Source: JAUWKC01 sp035527845 (GTDB lineage Bacteria; Planctomycetota; Phycisphaerae; Sedimentisphaerales; Anaerobacaceae). From it: DNA of 64,000 nt. Shown here in pieces: positions 26,501 through 35,564 of this stretch. The stretch is from the NCBI GenBank assembly GCA_035527845.1, contig DATKZT010000062.1, positions 1-64,000 of the forward strand. The letters are read 5' to 3'. The notes under the pieces are model-generated. The model was not told the origin of the DNA and did no database searches. It was given only the letters and a program-made list of their open reading frames with translations. Numbering within the stretch: position 1 is the stretch's first letter; every line of letters starts with the position of its first letter. The position numbers and the translations under genes are program-made.

Positions 26501-28704
26501 TTACAGACTATGAGGAAGTTACACAGTATGGCACCAATCCTTCATCGGCGGACTCCGACAGTGATGGGCTCACAGATTTTCAGGAAGTGAGAGACTACGG
26601 AACAAATCCTTTGTTGGCAGATACCGACGGTGACGGTTTGACCGATTCACAGGAGGTAAATACTTACAACACAAATCCGCTTTCCGGAGATACAGACGGC
26701 GACGGTATGCCCGATGGATGGGAAGTCGGGTACTCTTTGAATCCACTGGTCGATGACTCACAAGATGACGACGATGACGATGGACTAACCAATATCGAAG
26801 AATACGCCAACGATTGCAGGCCGAATGATTCGGACAGCGACAACGACGGCATGCCGGACGGATGGGAAGTCTCCTGCGGACTGAACCCTCGCCAGAACGA
26901 TGCCGAAGCGGATGTTGACGGGGACGGCTATTCTAACATTGTCGAATTTCGGCGAGGTAGCGTACCCACCGATCCAAACAGCCTCCCGCCGCTCTTGACC
27001 TTTTGGGTCCCCACCGAGTTTGCTTCCATCCAGTCGGCGATAAACCTGGCTATCAACGGAGATACCGTAGTGCTCGAGCCGGGAACATACTCCCAAAGGA
27101 TCAATTTCGTGGGCAAGAACCTCACGGTTCGCTCCACCAACCCCGACGACCCCCAGGTGGCGGCGGCCACGATTATCGACGGCTGCGGCTCAGGTTCAAT
27201 CGCAACTCTCTCCGGCGGTGAAGACAAGGGCTGCATACTTGAAGGTCTGACCTTGACCAACGGAAACTACGCCATTCACTGCCAGGCCAGCGCCCCGACG
27301 ATACGCAATTGCATTATTTCACAGAATGCCAGCTCCGGGATCCACTGTCTCGATGGCGGTCCCACCATAACGGGCTGCGTTATCACTGACAATGGGCAGG
27401 ATGGTCTGTATTTCGACCAGAGCAGCCCAACGGTGGCCGATTGTATGATCGGCGGAAATGCCGGGTTCGGGATTTGTTGCACAAACAGCAATCCCGCGGT
27501 TGCCGAGTGCAACATCACCGCAAATGGTGGGGGCGGTATCCGACTGTTGAGCGAGCAGGGCGACAATAGCGCGACCATTATTAATTGCGCGGTGGTCGGC
27601 AATACCGCTCATGGTATAAATTCTTATGAGAGTGACATGGCCTTGGTTAACTGTCTGATCGCCGGAAATAAAGCCGATGGAATCCATGCCTACAGCGTTG
27701 CGATGTTCATCCTCACTAATTGCAGTATTGTGGCAAACGCCGGTGAGGGCATTGAGACCCAGCAGACCAGGACAATGATTGGCAATTCTATCATTCGCGA
27801 CAATTTGGCAGGTGAAATCTCGGTGCTCCACGGGCTGACGCGAGTCAGCTATAGTGACGTTGAAGGCGGCTGGCCCGGTACCGGCAACGTGGATGCTGAC
27901 CCGTGTTTTGTCAAGTGCGGCTGCTGGGGGGACATTAATGATACGAATATGCCTGTGGAGCCGGACGACCCGAACGCCGTATGGCTTGACGGTGACTATC
28001 ATCTTCGGGCGGGTTCGCCCTGTATCGATCATGGCGACAACGCGAAATTACCATTGGATACCTACGACATGGATGGGGATGGCAACACAACAGAACCGAT
28101 TCCTTGGGACCTCGATTGTAATCCGCGGCTCGTGGATGGCAACGACGATACCAGGTCGGTGGTGGATATGGGGGCGTACGAGTATTTCGTGCCGCCTATT
28201 GAAGTGACCATGAGATTCACGCCGCAGGCGTTCAATCCCGGCAGCGAGGGCAACTGGTTTAAGCTGCATTTTGTCCTGCCCGACGGATATGATATTAACG
28301 ATGTGGACCTTAACTCGCCGGCCCGGTGCACACTGATGGATACAGGCCAAATGATCGAGTCGGGCTATCTCAACGCATTTGTCAATGAAGAGGGACTGGT
28401 CGAGGTCGAGGCAGGTTTCGAGCGGAGTGCCTTTGCTTTGTGCCTCAGTCAGCCGGCAGAGCGTATCCTTCCAGTAATGGGCCTTCTTGCCGGTACAAGC
28501 GGGCAGGACTTCTGCGGCACAGACACCGTCAAGATAATCAATAACACCTTGCAGCAAATAGCCGCGTTCGCCTCTTACTGGCTTGCAGAAGGCTGTGACA
28601 GTCCCGACTGGTGTGGCGGCGTGGATCTCGACCGGAACGGCAAGGTCAATTTTGCCGATTTCGCCCTGTTCCACGGCTGCTGTATCAAAGTCGTTGCCGA
28701 ATAG
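23566..28704 (+). CDS. Giant secreted protein: beta-helix, Ig/PKD, propeller, Ca-binding repeats, dockerin-like end
   Basis: About 1712 residues. A signal peptide (MCSTNLKTCAVATIL, then ADSTSA) is followed by a right-handed beta-helix (about 25-390), two PKD/Ig-like domains (about 395-575), a TolB-like propeller (about 580-920), six or so thrombospondin-type-3/EF repeats of the DTDGDGLTDYEE kind (about 925-1140), a second beta-helix (about 1145-1540) and a C-terminal module (about 1545-1712). The module contains FTPQAFNPGSEG and ends in FASYWLAEGC, then DLDRNGKVNFADFALFHGCC, a dockerin-like calcium loop flanked by Cys. Both helices open with the same phrase (INFLGKAITV.STNPDDP and INFVGKNLTV.STNPDDP). 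ATG at 23566 has AGGAGG upstream. Likely an extracellular, calcium-stabilised polysaccharide-binding or -cleaving protein. Confidence 0.85.
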   Translation: MCSTNLKTCAVATILFLLAADSTSARIITVDDDGPADFNNIQAAINDSNDDDIVLVEPGRYYENINFLGKAITVSSTNPDDPNIVESTIIDGSQPTNSDNGSVVAFANGEGRDSVLQGLTLTGGAGTHSGANWGGGGVYCYNASPTISDNIVVGNIVQHDGIADWGGALWGRSGSNPLLYANKITSNSADSGGAVYTYQPIEIRNNIVCHNTALSSGGGLYVRDEAIIVNNVVYNNIANAGDGGGIYLRGATSSTVTGNTIVGNSSGQGGANLDIQFSDYVAVANNIITEARNGPGVYLYETSMDFKYNDVWNNAGGNYEGVPDQTGLNGNISVDPVFADRDSNDFHLAVDSPCVNAGDPNFVPDTNETDIDGEQRVLWGRVDMGADERGDYPRPVADAGPDQYLDEIQLLTLDGSGSIFYDPGAIKQYQWTQIAGPNVALSDWTAMQPTFMPEIEAEYRFELIVSDGTRTSAPDEVLIVAGNRPAVANAGPNTICLVGERVTLDGTGSYDLDPMDVLSYSWRQVQGPNVVLVDPNTPTPYFDCNENGLYAFELIVNDGFEDSEPGRVEVACISLIISQESLDVGYSTGDYFHYPDVSGAKVVYGVGSACDFTWDIKCKDLTTGIVTSFAGRPGLTIDTQPSIDGDILVWCGGPEYQNPWGHEPSNVSVFARNIRTGTQRTLRPYSWSESYSHPAVSGNKVVWLEHLNLNPNDAGNYWWDTPYNICGADISNLSSPVYFTIDSDVGTRDPYPCYSYSSEFDHVIDISADRVVWEAHGDIYGADISDLTDIKVFPICTEPGPQFDPAISGNIVIWTDRRNDVGDIYGADISDTNNIRAFEVVRQVGIQEQPAIDGSIIVYAGTPQGPSIYARVLGACYLTSLHGVMPIPLDSSGYTLLPAIDGEIIVWQTDTYGKARGTRLRIEVDTDGDGMPDDWELDNGLNPWHDDAEADLDGDGLINIYEYANGSRADNPDTDGDGLTDYEEVTQYGTNPSSADSDSDGLTDFQEVRDYGTNPLLADTDGDGLTDSQEVNTYNTNPLSGDTDGDGMPDGWEVGYSLNPLVDDSQDDDDDDGLTNIEEYANDCRPNDSDSDNDGMPDGWEVSCGLNPRQNDAEADVDGDGYSNIVEFRRGSVPTDPNSLPPLLTFWVPTEFASIQSAINLAINGDTVVLEPGTYSQRINFVGKNLTVRSTNPDDPQVAAATIIDGCGSGSIATLSGGEDKGCILEGLTLTNGNYAIHCQASAPTIRNCIISQNASSGIHCLDGGPTITGCVITDNGQDGLYFDQSSPTVADCMIGGNAGFGICCTNSNPAVAECNITANGGGGIRLLSEQGDNSATIINCAVVGNTAHGINSYESDMALVNCLIAGNKADGIHAYSVAMFILTNCSIVANAGEGIETQQTRTMIGNSIIRDNLAGEISVLHGLTRVSYSDVEGGWPGTGNVDADPCFVKCGCWGDINDTNMPVEPDDPNAVWLDGDYHLRAGSPCIDHGDNAKLPLDTYDMDGDGNTTEPIPWDLDCNPRLVDGNDDTRSVVDMGAYEYFVPPIEVTMRFTPQAFNPGSEGNWFKLHFVLPDGYDINDVDLNSPARCTLMDTGQMIESGYLNAFVNEEGLVEVEAGFERSAFALCLSQPAERILPVMGLLAGTSGQDFCGTDTVKIINNTLQQIAAFASYWLAEGCDSPDWCGGVDLDRNGKVNFADFALFHGCCIKVVAE

Positions 28705-28763
28705 GTGGTTTGTTTAATGGTTGATGGATTTTCCGGGCCGCCGGATTAGCCCGAACCGAGCCC

Positions 28764-28868
28764 CTTTCAAGCCCGGTGCCGAAATACCCTTATTCTGCCG
28801 CCCGTATCGCCTCCCCCTCTGCCGCTGCCGAATTTTCGCCCCTTTTATCAAAAAAATACTTGACAACC
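28764..28868 (+). repeat. Duplicated promoter-proximal segment, partner at 23305-23410
   Basis: Counterpart of the segment upstream of the previous giant gene; it ends at the TTGACA box. Confidence 0.8.
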
Positions 28869-28889
28869 GACAGCGGGATAGGGTAGACT
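28860..28889 (+). promoter_or_regulatory. Sigma-70-like promoter (TTGACA-18-TAGACT)
   Basis: A perfect -35 box and a weaker -10 box about 250 bases upstream of the HAF/metzincin gene. The position matches the promoter in the duplicated segment at 23402. Confidence 0.5.
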
Positions 28890-29138
28890 TTTTATGGCTG
28901 TTCCGGACTGCCAGTTGAGGTAATTACTCACACCGGCCTGAAACTGCCGGCTGAAGGAACGGGAGATGACTTTGCAGGGGAAATGTGGGTTTCGCTCCGG
29001 AGGGGGGCAGGGGGAACTTCTATCTATTACTATACCTTCGAAAGTTCTGTCGGAGAGGGTCTATTCAAAAACAAGGAACTTGCAGCAAATCTTCCGCGGC
29101 CCTCAGCAGAACAATAAGTTTTTTTGGGAGGATCGATA

Positions 29139-32100
29139 ATGAAATCGGTAAAGGAGCGTCGAATTTGTCTCGTGCTGGCTGCGTTTGTTCTTACGGGCTC
29201 ACCCTTTCTGTCAGCGGCGAAGGCCGCGAGCTTCGAAGGCCTCGGCGACCTGCCCGGTGGTATGTTGTTCAGCGACGTCAATAGCCACTGCATCTCTGGG
29301 AATGGTTCGGTTGTCGTAGGAAGGAGTCATTCAGCCTCGGGCTACAGGGCCTTTCGCTGGACAGCCTCGGGAGGAATGCAGGACTTGGGCGATCTGCCGG
29401 GGGGGGCCTCCGAAAGCTCCGCCTGGGCTGTCTCTGCTGATGGGCTGGTAGCCGTGGGATGGAGCTATTCCGCATCAGGATTTGAAGCGTTCCGGTGGAC
29501 AGCGGGCACGGCAATGCAGGGCTTGGGCTATCTTCCAGGTGGCAGCTCCTTTAGCATGGCTATAGGCACGTCAGCCGATGGCTCGGTAGTAGTGGGAGGC
29601 AGCGATGCCCCATCGGGCTATCAAGCATTTCGCTGGACACAATCAGAAGGCATGGTTAGCTTAGAGGATCCACCGGGCAGCATATTTCCGATGGAGGCAA
29701 CCGATGTCTCAGCAGATGGGGCAGTGGTGGTTGGAAAAGGCATTTCAGTATCAGGTGCTGAAGCATTCCGCTGGACACAGTCAGGGGGCATGACTGGCTT
29801 GGGAGATCTTCCAGGCGGGTATTTCTCCAGTGAAGCGACTGCTGTGTCTGCTGATGGTTCGGTCATAGTAGGAAACAGCATGTCGGCGTCCGGCTACGAA
29901 GCATTTCGGTGGACAGAGTCCAAAGGTATGGTCGGCTTGGGCTATGTCTACAGCTGCGCCGACAGCGTCTCCGGCGATGGATCAGTTGTAGTGGGATCGA
30001 TTGGTTGGAACGATGCATTCATATGGGATGCCGTGCACGGGATGCGGAGCCTGAAAGGCGTACTGGAAAGCGAGTATGGCTTGGATCTGACCGGCTGGTC
30101 GTTGAAAATGGCCAAAGGCATATCGGATGATGCTTCGGCAATTGCTGGTTGGGGTATCAACCCCAATGGGAATGCTGAAGCCTGGATTGCCAGGATTTCT
30201 GAGCCCGGACAGGAGACGATTTCCAAGCCCGGCACACCCAGCGGCCCGACCGCCCCAATCGTCAATACCACCTACACTTACTCTACCTCCGGCGCAGCGA
30301 GCAGCTTGGGTCATGCTCTCGAATATCGGTTTAACTGGGGCGATGGCAGCACATCGGGCTGGTCAACCTCGAAGAGTGCCAGCCATGCCTGGAGTTCAAC
30401 AGGTACGCGAGCAATAACAGTAACGGCACGCTGTCGCACGCACACCGACAGGACAAATACCAGTGACCCGTTACAAATAACAGTAGTGCCGGATGAGCAA
30501 CAGCCTGAACTTGAGTTGATTGGCCTTGAGGTTATCCAGACGGTCCAGGACTGGCAGAATACAGTGCCGCTTATCGAATGGAAAACCACGTATGTCCGAG
30601 CCCATGTCCAAACAAAAGGGACAATCCCCATCGAGAACGTGACTGGCATGCTACATGTTTTTCAAAACGGGGCATATTTGGGGAGTGTGTATCCATTGAG
30701 ACCTATTACGGCTAGACCTAATGCGGCAGACCGCCGCGATCAGTGGTGGAAAAGCCTCAATTTCCAAATACAGCCCCCGTGGTGTAGCGGGACCATCAAG
30801 TTCTGCCTTGAGGTGGATGGATTAGGACTTGAATGCATGGATGTAGCTCCCTTGATTCCAAATGATTGCTGTGTAGAGGTTGATTTCGTGCCGAGCGAGA
30901 CGCCAAGGGTAGTTTTCGTGGCGGTGACATGGGTGGATTTGCTGGGCGGCCGGCACAGTCCCATGGAACGGCTAGATACCACACTGGAGGAACTTGGACC
31001 TGCGTTAGCTGAAGACCTCAAAGCCATGTATCCTATTGCAGATTTGGACTGGGACATACGTCCGTACACATACTACGCAACTTCGTTGCCGTGGCCCGGC
31101 CTATCGGTTTTCCCTGACATGATGAGGCTGAACGACGAGCTCGGTCTCATGGCAATCCAAGAGAAGTTACAGTCTGGGATCAGCCGCCTCTACTATGGGC
31201 TTGTCTTCGACACGTGGTTCGCAAGTGGCTTGGCACTTTCCATTCCTTGCGCAGGTGAAGGCTGGGTTGCCTGTGGTGACAAAGATTCTATGCCGCACGA
31301 ATTTGGCCACTGTTTCGGGCTCGACCATACAGTGAACTCAATTTCATCTCCCAATTGGCCAATTGTCAAGTCAGGACCGTGCGGCGAGACCGCACTCTGG
31401 TGTGCGCTGGAATTTCCATACGTGTATGAAGTTGATGAGAGCTACAAGGCCATCATTAGCCCTATGGGAATGGGGCCTGAGCGGCTCATCTATGGTCTTG
31501 ATACAGACGACCGGCAGCCCAACGTTCTTGACCCTACCACCCCGGAGATTATGAGCTACTGCGGGGGGGGCATGCGTTGGGCTTCCGATATCACATACAA
31601 ATCGCTAAAAGCCGCTATCGATGAGAGGTTCGGCGGCTCAGCCGGGAAGATGCGAATCCGAAGCTCGTCGACAACAGATTACTTGGTGCTGCGCGGGAAT
31701 ATCGATTTAGAGACTGAAACAGCTCAGTTTTTGCCGTTTGTGCATCTGTCTAATCCGGTGATTGAACCGTCACCACCACCTGCGGGAGATTTTGTTCTCG
31801 AGCTACGCGATGACTCCAACAACCTTGTAGCCACTGTTTCTTTTAGCCCTATGGAATACGTGGCCAGTTCGGGAGGAGAGGATCCATGTGCTGGGTCCTT
31901 CATCGTATTTGTTCCGGTGGACCCGAACATAAGGCGAGTAGTTGTAACCCACAATACGAACGTGATCGGTTCGGTCACCGCAAGCGGGAATTCGCCGACA
32001 GTTCAAGTAATTTCGCCGAACGGGGGCGAGACTTTTGACGGCAATCAGGTTGTATTCGAATGGACGGGTGACGACCCGGATGGTAACAACCTCACATATG

Positions 32101-33068
32101 TTGTTCAATACAGCGCCAACGCTGGAAGTACTTGGGAAACCCTCACGGTTGACTGGCCCGATCCCAACTGCCACATTGAGCGGAAATACCTCAAGGCAAC
32201 CAATAGCGCCCTCATTAGAGTAATCGCAAGCGATGGATTTAATACTGCTGTTGACGAATCCGATGGCCTGTTTACAGTGGTGAACAATCCTCCTGACGTG
32301 GTACTGTTCACCCCGAAAGAAAACACCCTTTTCTTAGCTAACCAACTGATATTCTTCGAAGCGGGCGCGTTGGACCGCGAGGACGGCCAATTGGCGGCGA
32401 CAAGCCTGCAATGGTATTCTGATGTTGATGGGCCGCTGGGCACCGGGAAAATAGTAGTCCGCGACGCAAATGAATTTTCTGAAGGCTACCACCGAATTAC
32501 AGTTACGGCTACAGACAGCGGCGGACTTTCTGACACTGCGTCTGTCAGGATATGGGTATCGCAGTCTGGGCCTCCCACAATGGAGGTCGCCATGAAGTTT
32601 ACGCCGCAGGCGATGAATCCCGGCAGTGAAGGCAAATGGGTCAAAGCACATTTTGTTATGCCCCGGGGTGTTAGGGTAGAGGACGTGAACAGTAGCGTGC
32701 CAGCCTGGATTGACCCGCTGGGTATTGCATCGGACTACGTCAATGCCTTTTTCAACGAAGAAGGAATGGTTGAGGTGGAGGCGGCATTTGACCGGGCTGC
32801 CTTCTGTGAAGGCGCAATCGGCAACGAGCCTCTTGAGGTAACAGTTACAGGCTGGTTCACCAATGGGCAGTATTTCCACGGTACCGACACAATCAAGATA
32901 ACCACCAACAATTTCAAGTGGCTGGCGGTTTTTGCTTCCTATTGGCTCCAACCCGAGTGCGATAAGCCTCACTGGTGCGGCGGCCTTGACTTCAACCAGG
33001 ACGGCGCAGTCAATTTCCTGGATTTTGCGCTGTTCGATGGCTGCTGCATCGAAGTCCTTGCAGACTGA
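29139..33068 (+). CDS. Giant secreted protein with HAF repeats, metzincin protease site and dockerin-like end
   Basis: About 1309 residues with a signal peptide (LVLAAFVLTGSPFLSAAKA). Residues about 30-350 are HAF repeats (GLGDLPGG, then VSADGSVVVG, then AFRWT, over and over), a propeller-like array. A PKD-like domain follows (about 360-450). Around residue 720 lies HEFGHCFGLDH, the HExxHxxGxxH zinc site, and about 85 residues later EIMSYCGG, a Met-turn, together defining a metzincin protease domain. Two Ig/cadherin-like domains (about 955-1140) precede the same C-terminal module as in the upstream gene: FTPQAMNPGSEG and FASYWLQPEC, then DFNQDGAVNFLDFALFDGCC. ATG at 29139 has GGGAGG upstream. 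Probably an extracellular protease displayed or assembled through the end module. Confidence 0.87.
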   Translation: MKSVKERRICLVLAAFVLTGSPFLSAAKAASFEGLGDLPGGMLFSDVNSHCISGNGSVVVGRSHSASGYRAFRWTASGGMQDLGDLPGGASESSAWAVSADGLVAVGWSYSASGFEAFRWTAGTAMQGLGYLPGGSSFSMAIGTSADGSVVVGGSDAPSGYQAFRWTQSEGMVSLEDPPGSIFPMEATDVSADGAVVVGKGISVSGAEAFRWTQSGGMTGLGDLPGGYFSSEATAVSADGSVIVGNSMSASGYEAFRWTESKGMVGLGYVYSCADSVSGDGSVVVGSIGWNDAFIWDAVHGMRSLKGVLESEYGLDLTGWSLKMAKGISDDASAIAGWGINPNGNAEAWIARISEPGQETISKPGTPSGPTAPIVNTTYTYSTSGAASSLGHALEYRFNWGDGSTSGWSTSKSASHAWSSTGTRAITVTARCRTHTDRTNTSDPLQITVVPDEQQPELELIGLEVIQTVQDWQNTVPLIEWKTTYVRAHVQTKGTIPIENVTGMLHVFQNGAYLGSVYPLRPITARPNAADRRDQWWKSLNFQIQPPWCSGTIKFCLEVDGLGLECMDVAPLIPNDCCVEVDFVPSETPRVVFVAVTWVDLLGGRHSPMERLDTTLEELGPALAEDLKAMYPIADLDWDIRPYTYYATSLPWPGLSVFPDMMRLNDELGLMAIQEKLQSGISRLYYGLVFDTWFASGLALSIPCAGEGWVACGDKDSMPHEFGHCFGLDHTVNSISSPNWPIVKSGPCGETALWCALEFPYVYEVDESYKAIISPMGMGPERLIYGLDTDDRQPNVLDPTTPEIMSYCGGGMRWASDITYKSLKAAIDERFGGSAGKMRIRSSSTTDYLVLRGNIDLETETAQFLPFVHLSNPVIEPSPPPAGDFVLELRDDSNNLVATVSFSPMEYVASSGGEDPCAGSFIVFVPVDPNIRRVVVTHNTNVIGSVTASGNSPTVQVISPNGGETFDGNQVVFEWTGDDPDGNNLTYVVQYSANAGSTWETLTVDWPDPNCHIERKYLKATNSALIRVIASDGFNTAVDESDGLFTVVNNPPDVVLFTPKENTLFLANQLIFFEAGALDREDGQLAATSLQWYSDVDGPLGTGKIVVRDANEFSEGYHRITVTATDSGGLSDTASVRIWVSQSGPPTMEVAMKFTPQAMNPGSEGKWVKAHFVMPRGVRVEDVNSSVPAWIDPLGIASDYVNAFFNEEGMVEVEAAFDRAAFCEGAIGNEPLEVTVTGWFTNGQYFHGTDTIKITTNNFKWLAVFASYWLQPECDKPHWCGGLDFNQDGAVNFLDFALFDGCCIEVLAD

Positions 33069-33262
33069 GCGGTTTGTTTGATAGTTGACGGAGTTACCGA
33101 CCACGGGCACTCCAACTCGCGGCCTTTTTACTTTTCTTTGCACCCCCATTTGTTACACTGTTGCGGAAATCTTGCCAATCCGGGCAAAGACACTTAAGCA
33201 TTTGTGCCGGGAAAATCGATATAACTAAAGGAATGGTGTAACTTTAAGAATCTGAGGCAAAT

Positions 33263-34714
33263 ATGGAGATTTGCAGGGTTAAGACCGCATTGGGGCAGCC
33301 AACAGCCGATGCCGGCCAAACATTGAACGTGGCGGGGGCCAAGTTCCACTTCATCGGCGCAGGCGGCATCGGAATGAGCGGACTGGCAAAAGTCCTCATA
33401 CGAAACCACGCCGTCGTAACCGGCTCAGACCAGGAAGAAACCGCCGTAACCGACATGCTTATCGAAATGGGGGCCGGCCTGAGAATCGGCCATCACCCCG
33501 ACAATCTCGACCCCGACACCGACGCCGTTGTGATCTCCGCCGCCGTCAAGGAGGACAACCCCGAATTGAAAGCCGCCCGAGAAAGAGGCTGCAAAATCTA
33601 CAAGTACGCCCAGATGTTAGGCGAATTGATGAACCGCTACGACGGCATAGCTGTCGCCGGCACTCACGGAAAGAGCACCACCAGCGGCTGGCTCGCTTAC
33701 TGCCTCAAAGAAGCCGGCCTCGACCCCAACTTCATCATCGGGGCCGACGTTACCCAGCTTGGCAGCTCCTCCGGCGTCGGAAACGGCAGACACTTCGTCG
33801 TCGAGGCCTGCGAATACGACCGAAGCTTCCTCAACCTGAAGCCACAAATCGCCGCCATTCTTAACATCGAGCAGGACCACCTCGACTATTACAGGGACGA
33901 ACGGGAGATAGTCGAGGCCTTCACTGAATTTGCCCTCGGTCTTAAACCCGGCGGCGTCCTGATTGCCAACGGCCGGGACCCCAATGTCGCCGCTGTCATA
34001 GAGCGGTTGAGCCGTGATTGCCGCTGCGAAACCTTCGGCCTTGATGACGACTGTGATTTTAGCGCCCAGAATCTCCGCCTGAACAATGGCTCGTATTCTT
34101 TCGACGTTTACCGTTATGCCGAATTGCTCGGCGCCGTGCAAATCGCTTTGCCTGGCGAGCACAACGTCCTGAACGCCCTGGCCGTAGTTGCTATGGCCGT
34201 CAATGCAGGAGTGGACGCCCGGGATGTACTCCGGTTCCTGCCCGGCTTTACAGGAGTGGACCGTCGGCTGATGCTCAAGGGCAAGTTTGCCGGCATCACC
34301 GTCCTTGACGACTATGCCCACCACCCCACCGAGATAAGGGCCTCGCTGTCGGCCATAAGACAGAGGTACGAGCCTAAGCGAATCTGGTGCATTTTTCAGC
34401 CCCACCAATACAGCCGAACGAGGTTCCTGCTCGATGATTTCGCAAGGAGTTTTGCCCTCGCCGACGTGGCCATAGTCCCCGAAATATATTTCGTGCGCGA
34501 TTCACAGGCAGCCAAAAAAGAGGTCAACGCCCGGATGCTGGTCGAAAGAATAAACAGCAACGGCGCCCAGGCCCTGTTCATTGACGGATTCGCCCGCATC
34601 TGCGATTATCTAAAGGAAAATGTACAACCCGGCGACCTCGTCGTAACCATGGGCGCCGGCGATATCTGGAAGGTCTCTGATGCATATCTTCACTGGCTTA
34701 GAGAGCATTGTTGA
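33263..34714 (+). CDS. murC: UDP-N-acetylmuramate-L-alanine ligase
   Basis: About 483 residues, cytosolic. It adds L-alanine to UDP-MurNAc, the first peptide step of peptidoglycan synthesis. Mur ligase marks are in order: FIGAGGIGMSGLAKVL (nucleotide-binding N-domain, about 28-43), the P-loop GTHGKSTTSGW (about 132), EACEYDRSF, NIEQDHLDYY, and DDYAHHPTEI near residue 353 for the C-domain. GAGG lies 5 bases before the ATG. murB overlaps its end by 35 bases, followed closely by ddl and ftsQ: a reduced dcw-type cluster. Confidence 0.96.
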   Translation: MEICRVKTALGQPTADAGQTLNVAGAKFHFIGAGGIGMSGLAKVLIRNHAVVTGSDQEETAVTDMLIEMGAGLRIGHHPDNLDPDTDAVVISAAVKEDNPELKAARERGCKIYKYAQMLGELMNRYDGIAVAGTHGKSTTSGWLAYCLKEAGLDPNFIIGADVTQLGSSSGVGNGRHFVVEACEYDRSFLNLKPQIAAILNIEQDHLDYYRDEREIVEAFTEFALGLKPGGVLIANGRDPNVAAVIERLSRDCRCETFGLDDDCDFSAQNLRLNNGSYSFDVYRYAELLGAVQIALPGEHNVLNALAVVAMAVNAGVDARDVLRFLPGFTGVDRRLMLKGKFAGITVLDDYAHHPTEIRASLSAIRQRYEPKRIWCIFQPHQYSRTRFLLDDFARSFALADVAIVPEIYFVRDSQAAKKEVNARMLVERINSNGAQALFIDGFARICDYLKENVQPGDLVVTMGAGDIWKVSDAYLHWLREHC

Positions 34715-35564
34715 AACCGATTATCCTCTGGCCAAACATACATGGTACAGGCTGGGCGGCCCGGCCGACTTCTTCATAAGGCCCAAGACCGTTGAGCAGC
34801 TCAGGGATGTCTTGAAACGGTGCAACGACAACAAAATCAGCATCTTCGTGATGGGCTTTGGCTCAAATCTGGTCATAAGCGATGATGGCGTCCGTGGGGC
34901 GGTGATAAAGCTCGAAGCGGAGCAGTTCACACATACAGAATTCGACGGCGAGCAGCTTACGGCCTGGGCGGGCGCCGACATGAGGAAGCTCGTCCACGAA
35001 TGTGTCAAAAAAGGTCTCTCCGGGCTCGAGGCCCTCACAGGTATCCCCAGTTCCGTCGGCGGTGCCGTGAAAATGAATGCCGGCGGGCGCTTCGGAGACA
35101 TCGGTTCCGTGGTTGAGTCCGTGCAGTTGATGGACATAAACGGCAACGTGTTCGAAAAGAGCAAGCCGGAGCTCGTATTCGATTATCGCCAGACCAACAT
35201 AACCGCCAGATTCATCCTTGGCGCCAGGCTGCAGCTCAATTGCGCCGATCCGGAGCAGGTTTTGCGAACCGTAAAGGAGGTCTGGATATACAAGGAGAAC
35301 ACCCAGCCCTCGCTCGACACCAAGAGTTCAGGCTGCATATTCAAGAATCCCCGGGGCGTCTCGGCCGGCGCATTGATCGACCGCGCCGGGCTCAAGGGCC
35401 TCCAGATCGGCGGCGCTGTGGTGAGCGAAAAACATGCAAACTTCATACTAGCCAAAGCCGGATGCACCAGCCGGGACATTTTGAGGCTTATCGATGCCAT
35501 AAAAGAAAGGGTAAAGGAGCAATTCGATATTGAGCTGGAGCTTGAAATCGAAATCTGGGACTGA
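34680..35564 (+). CDS. murB: UDP-N-acetylenolpyruvoylglucosamine reductase
   Basis: About 294 residues, an FAD-dependent reductase forming UDP-MurNAc. It shows WYRLGGPADFF at the start of the FAD domain, GIPSSVGGAVKMNAGG, then SSGCIFKNPRGVSAGALIDR and SEKHANFI. The position of the catalytic Ser in the usual GS-x-FKNP motif reads Cys here (GCIFKNP), as in some other MurB lineages as far as I recall. The ATG lies inside the end of murC with GGAAGG upstream, so translation is coupled. Downstream ddl starts directly after the stop. Confidence 0.95.
   Translation: MHIFTGLESIVETDYPLAKHTWYRLGGPADFFIRPKTVEQLRDVLKRCNDNKISIFVMGFGSNLVISDDGVRGAVIKLEAEQFTHTEFDGEQLTAWAGADMRKLVHECVKKGLSGLEALTGIPSSVGGAVKMNAGGRFGDIGSVVESVQLMDINGNVFEKSKPELVFDYRQTNITARFILGARLQLNCADPEQVLRTVKEVWIYKENTQPSLDTKSSGCIFKNPRGVSAGALIDRAGLKGLQIGGAVVSEKHANFILAKAGCTSRDILRLIDAIKERVKEQFDIELELEIEIWD

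Noticed and set aside
32334..33149. 271-residue minus-strand frame
   Set aside because: Shadow of the conserved C-terminal module of the HAF/metzincin gene.
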